A DNA stretch of 64,000 bases, taken from the NCBI RefSeq assembly GCF_038725785.1, contig NZ_CP109796.1:2356001-2420000 (forward strand), written 5' to 3'. The notes under the pieces were generated by a model. It had not been told where the DNA came from, searched no databases, and was given only the letters and a program-made list of their open reading frames with translations. A program made the translations under genes and the position numbers. This DNA is from Termitidicoccus mucosus. Lineage in GTDB: Bacteria > Verrucomicrobiota > Verrucomicrobiia > Opitutales > Opitutaceae. This document shows, piece after piece, positions 44,038 to 53,108 of the stretch. Each line of letters opens with the position of its first letter. The first letter of the stretch is position 1.

Positions 44038-44585
44038 CGCGGCGTCGCGGGACTGTCGGTGATGCCGGACTCGTCCCGCTCGCGGAATACCTCCCTGGCG
44101 GCGAACACCGCGTTCAGGGCGGCGGGAAATCCCGCATACACCGCCATCTGGATGCAGATCTCCACGACTTCCTGCCGCGAGCAGCCCACGTTGAGCGCGC
44201 CATGCACGTGCACCTTCAGTTGCGGGCGCGCGTTTCCCATGGCGGACAGCGCGGCGACGGTGGCGATTTCCCGCTCCCTCAGGGAAAGCACGCCCCGTGA
44301 ATACACGTCGCCAAAGGGGAATTCGATCACGTAGCGCCCCAGGTCCGGCGCGATGTCGCGGAGGGATTCGATGACCCGCCCGCCGGCCTCGCCGTCGATT
44401 TTCCCCAACATTTCCCACCCGCGCCGGTAACGGTCCGCGTCGGCGCCGCCCGCCTTTTCCGGCGCGGCGGCCAAGGACGCAGACAGCACGGCCGCGCCCA
44501 CCGCGTAAGCCGCGGAGTCCTTGATAAATGCCTTCCGGGACAGGGCCGGAGGCGTGGTTTCGTCTTGGTTCTTTGTCGTGTTCAT
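44034..44585 (-). CDS. Exported carboxymuconolactone-decarboxylase-family protein (AhpD-like fold)
   Basis: A 183-aa protein. The N-terminus SRKAFIKDSAAYAVGAA followed by a hydrophobic run resembles a Tat signal (RK variant). The rest is one CMD domain: LREREIATVAALSAMGN and VHVHGALNVGCSRQEVVEICIQMAVYAGFPAALNAV. The conserved histidine (HVHGAL) is present, but only one cysteine is seen rather than the CxxC of peroxidase-type AhpD proteins, so decarboxylase/thiolactonase-like or unknown chemistry is more likely. It is divergent from the LysR gene at 44764, which probably controls it. Confidence 0.85.
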   Translation of the reverse strand: MNTTKNQDETTPPALSRKAFIKDSAAYAVGAAVLSASLAAAPEKAGGADADRYRRGWEMLGKIDGEAGGRVIESLRDIAPDLGRYVIEFPFGDVYSRGVLSLREREIATVAALSAMGNARPQLKVHVHGALNVGCSRQEVVEICIQMAVYAGFPAALNAVFAAREVFRERDESGITDSPATPR

Positions 44586-44736
44586 TTTCTTGCCATATTC
44601 GTTGCACGGTCTTTTCCCCGGCCGCATCCACGGTCCGCGTCTGGCGGAAACCCGTTTCCAAGCAAGCGACAGAAGCGCGGCGGCGGCGAGGAATCTCATG
44701 CCGCCAGCCTACCCGGTTTCCGGACTCGCGGATAAT

Positions 44737-44757
44737 ATCAATACTGCATACTTTGAT
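44737..44757. promoter_or_regulatory. Putative LysR-type operator
   Basis: A perfect inverted repeat ATCAA-N11-TTGAT in the 178-bp divergent gap between the CMD-family gene and the LysR gene. LysR regulators classically bind T-N11-A boxes. It ends 6 bp before the LysR start codon, a position that suggests self-repression while it controls the divergent gene. Confidence 0.6.
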
Positions 44758-44763
44758 GCAAAA

Positions 44764-45663
44764 ATGACATCAAATTATCCACTGTCTCCGCGCCTGCTGC
44801 GCTCCTTCCTGCTCGTGGCCGGCCACGGGCACTACAGGCAGGCGGCCGAGGTCGGCGGCATCGCCCAGCCGTTGCTGACGCGCCATGTGCAACAACTCGA
44901 GGCGGAGCTGGGCTGTCAGCTTTTCGAACGCAGCACCAAGCGGGTGCGGCTCACCGACGCGGGGGAATACCTGGCCCGCCGCGCGCCTGAAATCGCCGGT
45001 CTCTCCACGGAGATCGTCACGGGCTGCCGCGCCGCCTCCGCCGGGCAGGCCGGCCTGCTCCGCATCGGTTATTCCGGGGCCGCGATGTCGGGTTTCCTGT
45101 CACTGGCGCTGCGCCGGCTGCAAAAACAAAGGCCCGCGCTTGAGTTGAGCCTGCACGAAGGCAATTCGCAGGAGTTGGTGGATGGACTGCTGGCGGGCCG
45201 CCACGATCTGGCCTTTCCCCTCATGGCTTCCGACAATCCGGCGATCACCTCCGTGCGACTCGCGCAGGAACGGATCGGCCTCGTCGTCCCCGACGACCAT
45301 CCCCTGGCCGTCAAGCCCCGCCCGCGGCTGGCCGATGTGCGCGGCGAGCGCGTCATCCTGTTTCCCCGCCGCCTCAATCCCGTGCTCCATGATGAAATCA
45401 CCCATTGCTGCCGGAAGGCGGGCTTCACCGCGCACATTGTGGCCGAGGCATCGCCACGGCCCGCCGCGATCAGCCTTGTCGCCGCCGGACAGGGCGTCAC
45501 GTTTTTGAGCGACCGCCTCGCGCACCTTTGCACACCCGGCACCGTGCACCGGAAATTGTCGGGCGAAACGCCCAAGATAACCTTCATCATGGCCCGTCAA
45601 AGCCATCGGCGGATACCGGCCGCCGCCGAACTCGCCTCGCTGATCAAATCGATCCTCGCGTAG
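44764..45663 (+). CDS. LysR-family transcriptional regulator
   Basis: A 299-aa protein. The N-terminal helix-turn-helix (LLRSFLLVAGHGHYRQAAEVGGIAQPLLTRHVQQLEAELG, then LFERSTKRVRLTDAGEYL) is typical, followed by a two-lobed effector domain (LLRIGYSGAAMSGFL, LVDGLLAGRHDLAF, RIGLVVPDDHPLA, and AAGQGVTFLSDRLA). The start at 44764 was chosen because an upstream extension of the frame would overlap the divergent gene. The effector is unknown; the divergent partner suggests a catabolic or stress function. Confidence 0.93.
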   Translation: MTSNYPLSPRLLRSFLLVAGHGHYRQAAEVGGIAQPLLTRHVQQLEAELGCQLFERSTKRVRLTDAGEYLARRAPEIAGLSTEIVTGCRAASAGQAGLLRIGYSGAAMSGFLSLALRRLQKQRPALELSLHEGNSQELVDGLLAGRHDLAFPLMASDNPAITSVRLAQERIGLVVPDDHPLAVKPRPRLADVRGERVILFPRRLNPVLHDEITHCCRKAGFTAHIVAEASPRPAAISLVAAGQGVTFLSDRLAHLCTPGTVHRKLSGETPKITFIMARQSHRRIPAAAELASLIKSILA

Positions 45664-45694
45664 CGCAGAGACAAGGATGCCTGCGCCGCATCAC

Positions 45695-45723
45695 AAAAAA
45701 GGCCGCCCGAAAAAGGCGGCCTT
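45695..45723 (-). terminator. Intrinsic terminator of the aquaporin gene
   Basis: Arms AAGGCCGCC and GGCGGCCTT with a 7-nt loop, followed on the minus strand by six T residues, 34 bp after the aquaporin stop. It may also stop LysR transcripts coming from the other side. Confidence 0.85.
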
Positions 45724-45757
45724 AGCCGTGAAACGAAACCAATGCGGCGGATATTTG

Positions 45758-46708
<951 letters not shown>

Positions 46709-47491
46709 TTATCGTGTGACGGGATCGCCCGGCCCCGCCGCCTGCCGGACGCGGCGGAGGTTGTCGCACACGATGGCCGCCGCCACGCCGGCATTGAGCG
46801 ATTCGGCCCGCCCGTGGCGCGGGATCGTCACCCGTCGCGTCACCCGCGCGCTGACCTCGGGCGAAAGCCCCCCGCCCTCGCTGCCGATCACCACGACCGC
46901 CGCCTCCAGCGGGGCGAGCGCATGCACGCTCTCGCCCTCCAAGTCGCAGCCGAGCACCGGCACCCCCGCGCCCGCCGCCTCCGCCAGCGCCCCGGCCAGT
47001 TCCGCCGTGATGATGCGCACCCGGCTGAACGAGCCCATGCTGGCGTTGATGACTTTTTGGGAAAACACATCCGCGCAGGCCGGCGAGCAAACCACCCGGT
47101 CGAACGCAAACCAGTCCGCCACCCGCAGCAGCGTGCCGACATTCCCCGCGTCCTGCACGCCGTCGAGCGCGAGTGTGAACCCGCGCGCCATTTCCCCCGG
47201 CGCCAGCTCCGTCCGTTCGATGCGCCCGACTGCGAGCACCGGCGACGGCGTCGGGAAATGGCTGATGCGCGCCATTTCCCCCGGCGTGATCACGCGCACC
47301 GGCACCCGCGCCCGCGCGGCGGCGGCGAGCCCGTCCCACGCGCTGGTCGCGAAGATCTCGACCAAGGGAAATCCCTCCGCGAGCAACTCGCCCGTCACCT
47401 TCGCCCCCTCCACCACAAAGACCCCCTGCTCCTCGCGGCACTTCTTTTCGCGCAACGAGCGCAACCGGTTGATTTCGACCTTGGTCAGCAT
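46709..47491 (-). CDS. TrmH/SpoU-family RNA 2'-O-methyltransferase
   Basis: A 260-aa SPOUT methyltransferase. An N-terminal substrate-binding domain (INRLRSLREKKCREEQGVFVVEG) resembles that of RlmB/TsnR-type enzymes. The catalytic domain has the three SPOUT motifs: LDGVQDAGNVGTLLRVADWF with the catalytic arginine, VVVIGSEGGGLSPEV, and IPRHGRAESLNAGVAAAIVC. The target (23S rRNA or tRNA) is not determinable. The start at 47491 excludes a non-conserved leader. Confidence 0.92.
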   Translation of the reverse strand: MLTKVEINRLRSLREKKCREEQGVFVVEGAKVTGELLAEGFPLVEIFATSAWDGLAAAARARVPVRVITPGEMARISHFPTPSPVLAVGRIERTELAPGEMARGFTLALDGVQDAGNVGTLLRVADWFAFDRVVCSPACADVFSQKVINASMGSFSRVRIITAELAGALAEAAGAGVPVLGCDLEGESVHALAPLEAAVVVIGSEGGGLSPEVSARVTRRVTIPRHGRAESLNAGVAAAIVCDNLRRVRQAAGPGDPVTR

Positions 47492-47550
47492 CGCGCCATC
47501 CTGAACCCATCCCCGCGTGATTGGCAACAAATGCGACGACGCGGAGGAGC

Positions 47551-47650
47551 GGAAAATCAAGAATGGGCGCTGCCGCGCCGGTGCGGGTTCGGCGCGGCAG
47601 CTCCGGCTTGGATTTTCTAATTCCTAATTTCTAATTTCTAATTCCTAATC
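47551..47650. repeat. AATCGAAAATC/GGCGCGGCAGCG-type repeat, degenerate copy
   Basis: GCTGCCGCGCC (47569-47579) pairs with GGCGCGGCAGC (47591-47601). It is flanked by a GAAAATCAAGAATG stretch on one side and tandem TTCTAATT units on the other. It belongs to the family bounding 48416-49002. Confidence 0.7.
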
Positions 47651-47678
47651 CAACCCCTTCGCGCAAACCACCTTTCCC

Positions 47679-48407
47679 ATGCCCGCCCAACCCGCCCCCG
47701 CCGGCAGCCCGCGTCCGATCCGTCCGCGCGGCGCGCTTGTCATCGAAATCGAAGGAGTCACCAAGCTCTATCACATGGGCTCCGAGACGATCCATGCCCT
47801 GCGAGGTGTCTCGCTCAAAATCCACCGCAACGAATACCTCGCCATCATGGGCCCCTCCGGCAGCGGCAAATCCACGCTCATGAACATGCTCGGCTGCCTC
47901 GACACCCCCACGGCCGGACTCTACGAATTCACCGGGAAAAACGTCGCCCACATGGACGACAACGAACTCGCCGCCATCCGCAACCAGGAGATCGGCTTCG
48001 TCTTCCAGACCTTCAACCTCCTCCCCCGCTCCACCGCGCTGCACAACGTCGAGCTTCCCCTCATCTACGCCGGCATGCCGCGCCACGCGCGCCTCGAACG
48101 CGCCCGCGCCGCGCTTGACCACGTCGGCCTCGCCAACCGCATGGACCACCGCCCCAACGAACTTTCCGGCGGCCAGCGCCAGCGCGTGGCCATCGCCCGC
48201 GCGCTGGTGAACCGCCCGTCGATCATCCTCGCGGACGAACCCACGGGCAACCTCGACACCCGCACCGGCGAGGAAATCATGGCGCTCTTCGAAGACCTCT
48301 ACGAGCAAGGCAACACCCTCATTGTCGTCACGCATGAGGAGGACATCGCGCGCCACGCCCGGAGGATCGTGCGCCTGCGCGACGGCCTGATCGAGACGGA
48401 CGGCTGA
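47679..48407 (+). CDS. ABC transporter ATP-binding protein (MacB/LolD-like)
   Basis: A 242-aa ATPase. Walker [11 protein letters not shown]-loop region [15 protein letters not shown], signature [15 protein letters not shown], Walker [13 protein letters not shown] and the H-loop VVTHEED are intact. This subclass pairs with FtsX/MacB-type permeases that drive export across or extraction from the inner membrane. The partner permease at 49011 follows only after a repeat-bounded insertion of about 600 bp. No MacA-type adaptor gene is in the window. Start ATG at 47679. Confidence 0.95.
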   Translation: MPAQPAPAGSPRPIRPRGALVIEIEGVTKLYHMGSETIHALRGVSLKIHRNEYLAIMGPSGSGKSTLMNMLGCLDTPTAGLYEFTGKNVAHMDDNELAAIRNQEIGFVFQTFNLLPRSTALHNVELPLIYAGMPRHARLERARAALDHVGLANRMDHRPNELSGGQRQRVAIARALVNRPSIILADEPTGNLDTRTGEEIMALFEDLYEQGNTLIVVTHEEDIARHARRIVRLRDGLIETDG

Positions 48408-48415
48408 ATGCAGGA

Positions 48416-48590
48416 TTTTGAATTTTCGATTTTCAATTCTCGATTTTCGATTGGGCGCTGCCGCGCCACCAAAAAACCGACATCTCCATGCCCCGACAAC
48501 CACGACTGAAACAAATCCCAACCACCCCGATTTCCACCGGCGCGGCAGCGCCCAATCGAAAATCGAGAATCGAGAATCGAAAATTCAAAA
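48416..48590. repeat. Long inverted repeat upstream of the four-helix-bundle gene
   Basis: 52-nt arms (48416-48467 and 48539-48590), complementary at 50 of 52 positions, with a 71-nt loop. The arm core is GGCGCGGCAGCGCCCAATCG followed by GAAAATC/GAGAATC units. The right arm recurs as a direct repeat at 48955-49002. Confidence 0.9.
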
Positions 48591-48595
48591 CGCCC

Positions 48596-49003
48596 ATGAC
48601 TGAAGACGAACTCAAACTCCGCACCAAGCAATTCGCCCTGCGCATCCTAAAAGTCGTTGATGCCCTGCCGAACACCCATGCCGGGCGCGTGATCGCAAAC
48701 CAGCTTGGCAGATCGGGAACATCAGTCGGCGCAAATTACCGCGCCGTGTGCCGCTCGCGCTCCACCGCCGAAATGATTTCCAAGCTGTCCGTAGTGGAGG
48801 AAGAGGCGGACGAATCAGACTTCTGGCTCGACATCACCGCCGAGCACGGAGTCATGCCCGCCCAAAAACTCGACCCGCTCCGCAAGGAAGCCAGCGAACT
48901 GGTTGCCATCATGGTCTCCTCGCGAAAGACACTCCTGCGCAAAACCAAATCCCTGGCGCGGCAGCGCCCAATCGAAAATCGAGAATCGAAAATCGAAAAT
49001 TAA
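48596..49003 (+). CDS. Four-helix-bundle protein (S23/IVP family)
   Basis: A 135-aa protein. MTEDELKLRTKQFALRILKV, RVIANQLGRSGTSVGANYRA, a central helix with VVEEEADESDFWLDI, and a C-terminal SELVAIMVSSRKTLLRK helix match the family encoded in 23S rRNA intervening sequences and as free-standing genes; its function is unknown. It starts 5 bp after one copy of the repeat (48539-48590). Its last codons and stop lie within the second copy (48955-49002), so the tail RQRPIENRESKIEN is repeat-encoded. It splits an ABC transporter ATPase from its permease, which suggests insertion as a repeat-bounded unit. Confidence 0.88.
   Translation: MTEDELKLRTKQFALRILKVVDALPNTHAGRVIANQLGRSGTSVGANYRAVCRSRSTAEMISKLSVVEEEADESDFWLDITAEHGVMPAQKLDPLRKEASELVAIMVSSRKTLLRKTKSLARQRPIENRESKIEN
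48955..49002. repeat. Direct repeat closing the four-helix-bundle module
   Basis: Nearly identical to 48539-48590 and in the same orientation. It provides the last codons of the four-helix-bundle gene and ends 8 bp before the permease GTG start. Confidence 0.9.
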
Positions 49004-49010
49004 TCCCCCC

Positions 49011-50258
49011 GTGCGCCGCCTCCTCCACGAACTTCTGGAATCCCTCCGCATCGCGCTCGCGCAGATCCGCGCGAACAAGACCCGCTCGGCCCTCACCGCG
49101 CTCGGCGTGGTCATCGGCATCGTTTCGGTCACGCTCATGGGCACCGCCATCCTCGGCATCGACGCCGGCGTGAACCGCAGCCTCGCCGGCTTCGGCGACG
49201 ACGTGCTCTACGTCACCAAATGGCCCTGGCGCGAGGTCGATGACTGGTGGACCTACCGCAACCGCCCGCGCCTCAAAACCGAATACGCCCGGCAGATCAA
49301 CGACTGGATCGCCGCGCACCCCGAAGGCCCGCTCCGTGTCGCCGTGCCCGTCGCCGACACCGCCGGCACCATCATCCGCGGCGACCTCCGCCTGAACAAC
49401 ATCTACACCCTCGGCACCACGCCCGACCTGGCCCGCATCTCGCGCGCCGACATGAAGGAGGGCCGCTTCTTCAACGAGGTCGAGTCGCGCGGCGGCCGCA
49501 ACGTCATCGTCGTCGGCTTCGATGTCGCCGACGCCCTCTTCCCCAACGAATCCCCCCTCGGCAAGACCGTGCGCATCCGCACGCAGCAATACACCATCAT
49601 CGGCGTCACCACGCGCCAAGGCAGCTTCCTCGGACTCTTCAGTTGGGATTCGATGGTCATCATGCCGCTCAACGCCTTCCGCCGCAATTTCTGGGTCGGC
49701 AACAATGTGCAGATTCGCGTGCAGGCTGACGGCGCGCGCATGGACGAGGCGCGCGAGGAACTCCGCGGCCTCATGCGCCGCATCCGCCAGATCCCGCTCG
49801 AAAAACGCGACGATTTCGAGATCAACGAGCAGAAAGTCATCCGCGAGCAGCTCGACCCGATCAAGCGGGGCATTGCGCTCGCCGGCCTCGCCATCACCGG
49901 CCTGGCGCTCTTCGTCGGCGCCATCGGCATCATGAACATCACCTACGTGAGCGTGAAGGAGCGCACCAAGGAGATCGGCACGCGCAAGGCGCTCGGCGCG
50001 CGCCGCCGCACCATCCTGCTCCAGTTCCTGATCGAGGCCGTCAGCATCAGCCTCGCCGGCGGCATCGCTGGGCTGTTGTTTGCATGGCTGTGCACGCTCG
50101 TCACCGGATTTCTCGTGCCGTCGTTTCCGCCGGTGTTTTCGTTCGGGCTGCTCGTCACCGGCCTCGCCGTCTCCATCGTCGCCGGGGTGGTCAGCGGTTT
50201 TGCCCCGGCCTGGTCCGCCAGCAAGCTCGATCCCGTCGTCGCGCTGCGTTACGAGTGA
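49011..50258 (+). CDS. FtsX/MacB-type ABC transporter permease
   Basis: A 415-aa permease with one N-terminal membrane helix (RSALTALGVVIGIVSVTLMGTAIL), a large MacB_PCD periplasmic domain (about 50-275) and three C-terminal helices, with the conserved VKERTKEIGTRKALGARRRT coupling helix and the ending LDPVVALRYE. It pairs with the ATPase at 47679. The start is a GTG at 49011 (VRRLLHEL), because the frame upstream is repeat sequence and overlaps the four-helix-bundle gene. Confidence 0.93.
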   Translation: MRRLLHELLESLRIALAQIRANKTRSALTALGVVIGIVSVTLMGTAILGIDAGVNRSLAGFGDDVLYVTKWPWREVDDWWTYRNRPRLKTEYARQINDWIAAHPEGPLRVAVPVADTAGTIIRGDLRLNNIYTLGTTPDLARISRADMKEGRFFNEVESRGGRNVIVVGFDVADALFPNESPLGKTVRIRTQQYTIIGVTTRQGSFLGLFSWDSMVIMPLNAFRRNFWVGNNVQIRVQADGARMDEAREELRGLMRRIRQIPLEKRDDFEINEQKVIREQLDPIKRGIALAGLAITGLALFVGAIGIMNITYVSVKERTKEIGTRKALGARRRTILLQFLIEAVSISLAGGIAGLLFAWLCTLVTGFLVPSFPPVFSFGLLVTGLAVSIVAGVVSGFAPAWSASKLDPVVALRYE

Positions 50259-50262
50259 CGCG

Positions 50263-50392
50263 CGTAGGGCCTGAGCTTGCCTCAGGCCGCGAGCGTAAAA
50301 CCCGGCATCAAATTTTCTCAGGCACCGGAGCGTTAATTTGCTGCGCGTGGGCGCCCGCGCATGCGCGGCTCGACGCAAGGTCGAGCCCTACG
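50263..50392. repeat. GTAGGGC-bounded repeat element
   Basis: Bounded by CGTAGGGC and its complement GCCCTACG. It contains hairpins GGCCTGAG-CTTGC-CTCAGGCC on the left and GGCTCGAC-GCAAG-GTCGAGCC on the right. The left hairpin is homologous to 36422-36452 inside the protease gene. It fills the gap between the permease and the bifunctional nuclease gene. Confidence 0.75.
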
Positions 50393-50406
50393 GATGACGC
50401 CATGCC

Positions 50407-50949
50407 TCAGCGCTCGTCTTCCTCGTCCGGATTTTCCTCGTCGTCCTCGTCCGGATCGATGTCGCCGCCGGGGAAATCGTCATCGTCATCCGCTTGGGAT
50501 TCCTGGGCGGCCTGCTGGCTGAGGACGCGCTCCAGTACCTCTGTCATGTCCTCGACGCGGTCCAGCACCTTGCGCGAGACGTGCAGCGGACACTTCTGCT
50601 GGAGCGCGAGCACGATCGAGTCGCTCGGGCGCGCGTCGATCTCGATGAGCTTGCGCCCGAGTTCGTTTTCCATGCGCAGCAGGATGCGGGCGAAAAACGT
50701 GCCCTCGTTCACGTCGTTGATGAGCACATGGTCGAGCCGCACGTCGAGTCCGGTGAAGATATGCCCGATCAGGTCGTGCGTGAGCGGACGGTCCTTTTTG
50801 ACGCCGTTGAGCGTCATGTGGATGACGTTGCCGACAAAATGGTCCACGTAGATGACAAAGGTTTTCTCGTCGTTGCCGAGAAACACCGCGCAGCCATTTG
50901 CGGTGGGCATCACACCCTTGACGGAAATTTCTGCGATGTCGGCGCTCAT
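50407..50949 (-). CDS. Bifunctional nuclease domain (DUF151) protein
   Basis: A 180-aa protein. The BFN domain (about 5-140) is recognisable from AVFLGNDEKTFVIYVDHFVGN, RPLTHDLIGHIFTGLDVRLDHVLINDV and IDARPSDSIVLALQQKCPLHVS. The rest is an acidic tail (about 150-180) dominated by Asp/Glu. Plant and bacterial BFN proteins have been reported to cleave RNA and DNA; the physiological role is open. It is convergent with the permease. Confidence 0.9.
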   Translation of the reverse strand: MSADIAEISVKGVMPTANGCAVFLGNDEKTFVIYVDHFVGNVIHMTLNGVKKDRPLTHDLIGHIFTGLDVRLDHVLINDVNEGTFFARILLRMENELGRKLIEIDARPSDSIVLALQQKCPLHVSRKVLDRVEDMTEVLERVLSQQAAQESQADDDDDFPGGDIDPDEDDEENPDEEDER

Positions 50950-51034
50950 GGGATTGAAAATGGCCGCCCGACACAAAAGGCGCAAGTCCGTCGGCAATCT
51001 TGCGGCACGTTTGGCGCCCGGCCGGTTGTTGGTC

Positions 51035-52480
51035 TTAGAAACGCGTGATGATGCCGAAGCGGAAGCCGGCGCCGCCGTCCATTTTCACGTCGACGCGGCG
51101 CTCGTCGTGAATCTGCGTGTAGTCACCCAGTTTTTCGTAAGCCGCGCCGACATAAAACCCGGTGCGGGTGGAAAGCCACCACTCGATGTTCAGGTCGCCG
51201 TAGTAGCCGGAGACGTAGCGCTGGTTGTTCTTCACCACATCGCCCGTCGTGTAGGCGGCGGAGACCTCGGGAATGGTCATCGTCTCCTCGTAGCGGAATT
51301 TGCTGCCCACATAGGCGCCCATGTAGCCGGCGCTCGCCGAGATCGAAAACTGCCGGGTGATCGGTATGCGGATGAACGGCCCCACGCGATACAAGTAATA
51401 AACCCCTTTCACCTGCCAATAGCCGTTCACATCGACCGTGCGGTCAACCGCCGTGCCGCCCGCCTGGTAGTTGTTCTCGGGTTTGTCAGTGTCTTCGTCG
51501 TAGCCATTGGGTTTGATGCCGATCGCCGCCGTGGTTTCCTCTGTTTCGTCAGCGGAATAAGTCGGCCCGCCGGTGGAGCCATCGTCCGGCAGGGGCCTGG
51601 AAAGGTTGTAAGTGTATTCGTATCCCCGCAGATTGACCGTGATTCCCCGCCGGGTCTTGGCGTTGAACTCGGATATGCCCGCTGTCGCCGCCAACCCCCA
51701 CTCGAAGCGTTTGAAGCGCTGCACGATCCGCTCGAATTTGAACTCCACGCCGGGATTGCTGCCGTCCTCCAGTTCGATCTCGTTTCCCGCCGATTCCGTC
51801 CAGTAGCGCCCATATGTGACTTGGTTGTCGGCGGCATTATACTGATGCTCCCGGCTGTTGATCGACCAGTTCCGGGAATAATTCGCGTCATAAGGGAGGT
51901 AATACTTTGTGGTTTTGACCGGCTGGCCGGTATGGGCGTCGGGGATGGTGTTGCCAGAGCTATCGAGCGTGTAAATGTCGTATTGCAGCATTCCATAATG
52001 AGGGTCGGACGGATTGCTGACTTTTCCGCGATACCAACTGCCGGAGCCATCGTTGCGCATCTGGGTGTCGGCGACATTAGGATCGGCCGGATCGGCGGGA
52101 CGGGGTGAAGCGGCACCCGAAGAATCCCTTAGAATCGAACCATTGTCGAAGACGGAAATTTGGTCCAAGGGATAGGAATAGCCACCCAGCACCACCGACT
52201 CGGGCAGCACCACGGGGAGGTCGCCGTTGCCGCCGAAAAAGCCCGTGCCAAAAGACTGGCCATCCGTGGTCAACTGGGACAACTGCCTCAACCCTCCACC
52301 CAAGTTTCCGCTGAATTTGACCTTGGCCCCGCCCACGGCCCGCACGCCGATCGACACGCTGTTTTTCATCGGACGCAGATATTCGATCGGCACGGGACGG
52401 GGGTCCTGCGCGAAAATCTGGACACTCAGGCCCGCAAACATTGCAAGCAGGAGGCTGGCACGCAAATAAGTCGATTTCAT
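51035..52480 (-). CDS. Outer-membrane beta-barrel protein, family not recognised
   Basis: A 481-aa protein with a signal peptide (YLRASLLLAMFAGLSVQIFAQ). The C-terminal half has alternating amphipathic strands (VGPFIRIPITRQFSISASAGYMGAYVG, LNIEWWLSTRTGFYVGAAYEKLG) and ends FRFGIITRF, the usual outer-membrane sorting pattern with terminal Phe. The middle is Asp/Asn/Ser-rich and probably forms extracellular loops. No homologous family can be named. The start is set by the signal peptide. Confidence 0.8.
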   Translation of the reverse strand: MKSTYLRASLLLAMFAGLSVQIFAQDPRPVPIEYLRPMKNSVSIGVRAVGGAKVKFSGNLGGGLRQLSQLTTDGQSFGTGFFGGNGDLPVVLPESVVLGGYSYPLDQISVFDNGSILRDSSGAASPRPADPADPNVADTQMRNDGSGSWYRGKVSNPSDPHYGMLQYDIYTLDSSGNTIPDAHTGQPVKTTKYYLPYDANYSRNWSINSREHQYNAADNQVTYGRYWTESAGNEIELEDGSNPGVEFKFERIVQRFKRFEWGLAATAGISEFNAKTRRGITVNLRGYEYTYNLSRPLPDDGSTGGPTYSADETEETTAAIGIKPNGYDEDTDKPENNYQAGGTAVDRTVDVNGYWQVKGVYYLYRVGPFIRIPITRQFSISASAGYMGAYVGSKFRYEETMTIPEVSAAYTTGDVVKNNQRYVSGYYGDLNIEWWLSTRTGFYVGAAYEKLGDYTQIHDERRVDVKMDGGAGFRFGIITRF

Positions 52481-52729
52481 GAATACGGAAAACTGGTAGG
52501 AGGGCGGGTTTGTGCGGGAGTGGCGAGAGATCTTTCGAGTGAATCCTGTAAAAGGGACAAGCAAAATGGAAACAATGGAGGCGAGGCGAGCAATTTGTGA
52601 ATCTGGCCGGGAGCCGAATGGGCGGCCGGGAAAGCCGCGCAATCATCGCCGGAAGCCGGTGCGGACTCGCAACCCCGCCTCCATGTTCCACAAAACCGGC
52701 AAAGGAGGCGGAGTCGCGCGACCCCGTCC

Positions 52730-52840
52730 GTGGCATGGGAGCGCGGGCGTTCATTACTGCCCGCGGCATCGCGGACAAGTTTCGAGCGCAGCGAGAAACC
52801 TGGCATGTCCGCGCCCCTAAAAAGGGCGCGCCCATGGCAC
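52730..52840. repeat. Composite diverged palindromic repeat
   Basis: It begins GTGGCATGGG and ends CCCATGGCAC (one mismatch in pairing), linking it to the family at 32388 and 37925. Inside, CGGCATCGCGGACAAG and CATGTCCGCGCCCC resemble the element found within genes at 26674 and 39535. It is the main feature of the 447-bp gap before tRNA-His. Confidence 0.6.
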
Positions 52841-52927
52841 TTGGCGCAAAAATCACATCCCGGCGGTCCTCTCGGAAGAATTCATTGACAGCCCCGGATG
52901 AGTTCGTGAGATTCCGCAACCCTGCAC

Positions 52928-53005
52928 GGCGGCCATAGCTCAGTTGGTTAGAGCACAAGATTGTGGATCTTGGGGTCGCGGGTTCGAATCCCGTTGGCCG
53001 CCCCA
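52928..53005 (+). tRNA. tRNA-His (GUG)
   Basis: A complete cloverleaf with anticodon loop TTGTGGA (anticodon GTG) on stem CAAGA/TCTTG, a T-arm with GGTTCGAATCC, and encoded CCA. The extra 5' G at 52928 pairs with C73, the histidine identity element. U8 and A9 fall into place only when this G is counted as position -1. Confidence 0.97.
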
Positions 53006-53108
53006 TTTTTATCCCTTGAAATTTTTGGGATGTTCCCGCGCCGTCCGATCTGGTTTCCTTTTCGCAATCTAAAAACCAATCGCATCACGCTTTTGCCGCC
53101 CGCCTTTC

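Noticed and set aside
44521-44763. Extended N-terminus of the LysR protein starting at 44521
   Set aside because: It would overlap the divergent CMD-family gene. The helix-turn-helix domain begins just after 44764, and the operator-like palindrome lies in this stretch.
48416-49002. Repeats considered as a CRISPR array
   Set aside because: The copies are inverted and direct repeats of ~50 nt bounding one gene. There are no regularly spaced units with unique spacers, and no cas genes are present.
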